DNA of 15,543 nucleotides from NCBI GenBank assembly GCA_030594505.1, contig JAUVFC010000011.1:1-15543 (forward strand), written 5' to 3'. Each line of letters begins with the position of its first letter. The first letter of the stretch is position 1. Source of the DNA: Desulfobacterales bacterium. Its GTDB lineage: Bacteria > Desulfobacterota > Desulfobacteria > Desulfobacterales > C00003106. Below are positions 14,728-15,543 of this stretch, piece after piece. A program made the translations under genes and the position numbers. The notes under the pieces were generated by a model. The model worked only from the letters and a program-made list of their open reading frames with translations. It had not been told where the DNA came from and ran no database searches.

Positions 14728-14973
14728 ATGCTTATTCTGACAAGGAAGTTGGGGGAACAAATAACCATTGGCGACGATATCGTAATCAGGGTTATTGATA
14801 TCAAGGGGACTCAGGTCAAGCTCGGGATCAAGGCGCCTAAACATATAGAGGTGCACAGGGAAGAAATATATGAGCGAATTAAAAGGGAAAACTTGCTGGC
14901 TGCTCAGATCACGTCGTCTGACCTCGACCTTTTGGATGCAGCAGATATATTGACATCGGACAAGAATAAGTAA
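14728..14973 (+). CDS. csrA: translational regulator CsrA
   Basis: The 81-aa product shows the whole CsrA core: MLILTRKLGEQITIGDDIVI, then KGTQVKLGIKAPKHIEVHRE, with the RNA-binding residues Leu4, Arg6 and Arg44 in place. The dimer binds GGA motifs, usually over ribosome binding sites, and represses translation. It is longer than the 61-aa E. coli protein by a C-terminal tail (from about residue 60, LAAQITSSDLDLLDAADI); extended C-termini occur in CsrA proteins that are controlled by FliW. The start is ATG 14728 after AGGGAGGG (14715-14722); an in-frame GTG at 14722 lies inside that site. It is 187 bp after flgL, so it may have a separate promoter, though none is clear. Confidence 0.96.
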   Translation: MLILTRKLGEQITIGDDIVIRVIDIKGTQVKLGIKAPKHIEVHREEIYERIKRENLLAAQITSSDLDLLDAADILTSDKNK

Positions 14974-15030
14974 TCCTCTACTCCAACGACTGATCTTGGA
15001 CACTATCGACAGCAGGAAAGGATAATAGAA

Positions 15031-15483
15031 TTGAAAATTACAACTACTAAGTTCGGAGAAATAGAAATAGAAGAAGAAAAGATCATCACTATGCCTTTGG
15101 GACTTCTCGGATTCCCGGAAAACAAAAGGTTTGTGATCTTTCAGCATAAAGAAAATTCGCCCTTTTTTTGGTATCAGTCATTAGACGACCCAAGCCTGGC
15201 CGTTGTTATAACTAATCCCCTCCTTTTTAAGCCTGATTATCAAGTAAGTCCGGAATCGGTCCTCCGGGAGATGAAATGGTCTGATGAGTCGAACCTGGAT
15301 GTGTTTGTTATTGTAACGATTCCCCGAGGAAGACCTCAGGACATGACCGCAAATCTGATCGGCCCCATCCTCGTCAACCTGAACACGAAAGAGGCTGTCC
15401 AGATGATCATAACCGACGATACTTATACCCACAAATACCCACTGTTAGAGCCAAAAGCAGATATCCAAGTGCAGAGAGCTTAA
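15031..15483 (+). CDS. fliW: flagellar assembly factor FliW
   Basis: The 150-aa product has FliW length and motifs: KFGEIEIEEEKIITMPLGLL then GFPENKRFVIF, a FFWYQSLDDPSLAVVITNP segment, and FVIVTIPRGRPQDMTANLIG followed by PILVNLNTKEAVQMII. FliW binds either flagellin or CsrA in the cytoplasm. When flagellin is exported, free FliW binds CsrA and lifts its repression of flagellin mRNA. The start is TTG 15031, 9 nt after AGGAAAGG (15014-15021). It follows csrA by 57 bp on the same strand, the usual pairing for this partner-switch module. Confidence 0.95.
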   Translation: MKITTTKFGEIEIEEEKIITMPLGLLGFPENKRFVIFQHKENSPFFWYQSLDDPSLAVVITNPLLFKPDYQVSPESVLREMKWSDESNLDVFVIVTIPRGRPQDMTANLIGPILVNLNTKEAVQMIITDDTYTHKYPLLEPKADIQVQRA

Positions 15484-15543
15484 ATCATTTTTTGTTCTTT
15501 TTTATGAGTTCCCTGGGAGAGAAAGAAAGGCAGGGAAGCGCTG
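15484..15543 (+). other. right-edge flank, possible start of next gene
   Basis: An ATG at 15504 opens a frame (MSSLGEKERQGSA...) that runs off the window. There is no ribosome binding site before it, only T-rich sequence. The purine-rich stretch after it could instead be the leader of a gene further on. I see no hairpin that would end the fliW transcript. Confidence 0.2.

Overview
This window is a flagellar locus of a Gram-negative bacterium. FlgA, FlgH and FlgI (P- and L-ring proteins) require an outer membrane. FliW next to CsrA, sigma-54-type promoters on the hook and rod genes, an ASKHA/DUF4445 (RACo-like) protein typical of anaerobes, and many self-complementary intergenic repeats together suggest a deltaproteobacterial (Desulfobacterota-like) anaerobe. 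That assignment is inference; there is no rRNA or other taxonomic marker.

Layout. 1-449 has no gene, but holds a weak sigma-70-like promoter and a 150-bp self-complementary element built from GGTTCACGGTTC-type units that ends 10 bp before nagZ. 450-3043 is a two-gene overlapping unit: a GH3 beta-N-acetylhexosaminidase (NagZ) and an ASKHA/DUF4445 protein that lacks the usual N-terminal ferredoxin. 3116-3385 is a sigma-28-like promoter and a 71-aa, very basic protein of unknown function. 3399-4829 (minus strand) is the hook protein gene flgE, convergent with the small gene and divergent from the main operon. 4830-5235 is a control region with two near-perfect sigma-54 promoters pointing apart (TGGCAC-N5-TTGCT for flgE, TGGCAC-N5-TTGCA for flgF) and several dyads between them. 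5236-15483 is a one-direction run: flgF, flgG (rod), flgA, flgH, flgI (rings), flgJ (rod cap, no muramidase domain), flgN (chaperone), flgK, flgL (hook-filament junction), csrA and fliW (post-transcriptional control of flagellin). The flagellin gene probably lies near but is not in view.

How they work together. The genes from flgF to flgL give the distal rod, both rings and the junction proteins. flgE gives the hook. CsrA and FliW would then tie flagellin translation to hook completion by partner switching.

Main points of interest: (1) FlgK and FlgL are both enlarged by a homologous insertion of about 180-200 residues made of two tandem beta-rich units, with stretches nearly identical at DNA level, suggesting duplication or gene conversion between the two junction proteins; (2) a family of palindromic repeats sits at three gene junctions of the operon (flgH/flgI, flgK/flgL, flgL/csrA), keeping a conserved core while the arms change and still pair; (3) the small basic protein has a sigma-28-like promoter and a run of nine G inside its reading frame; (4) the ASKHA protein has no iron-sulfur domain. 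Several translation starts were set by ribosome binding sites downstream of the longest possible start: flgF (TTG), flgI, flgN, flgK (GTG), flgL, csrA, flgE and the small gene.
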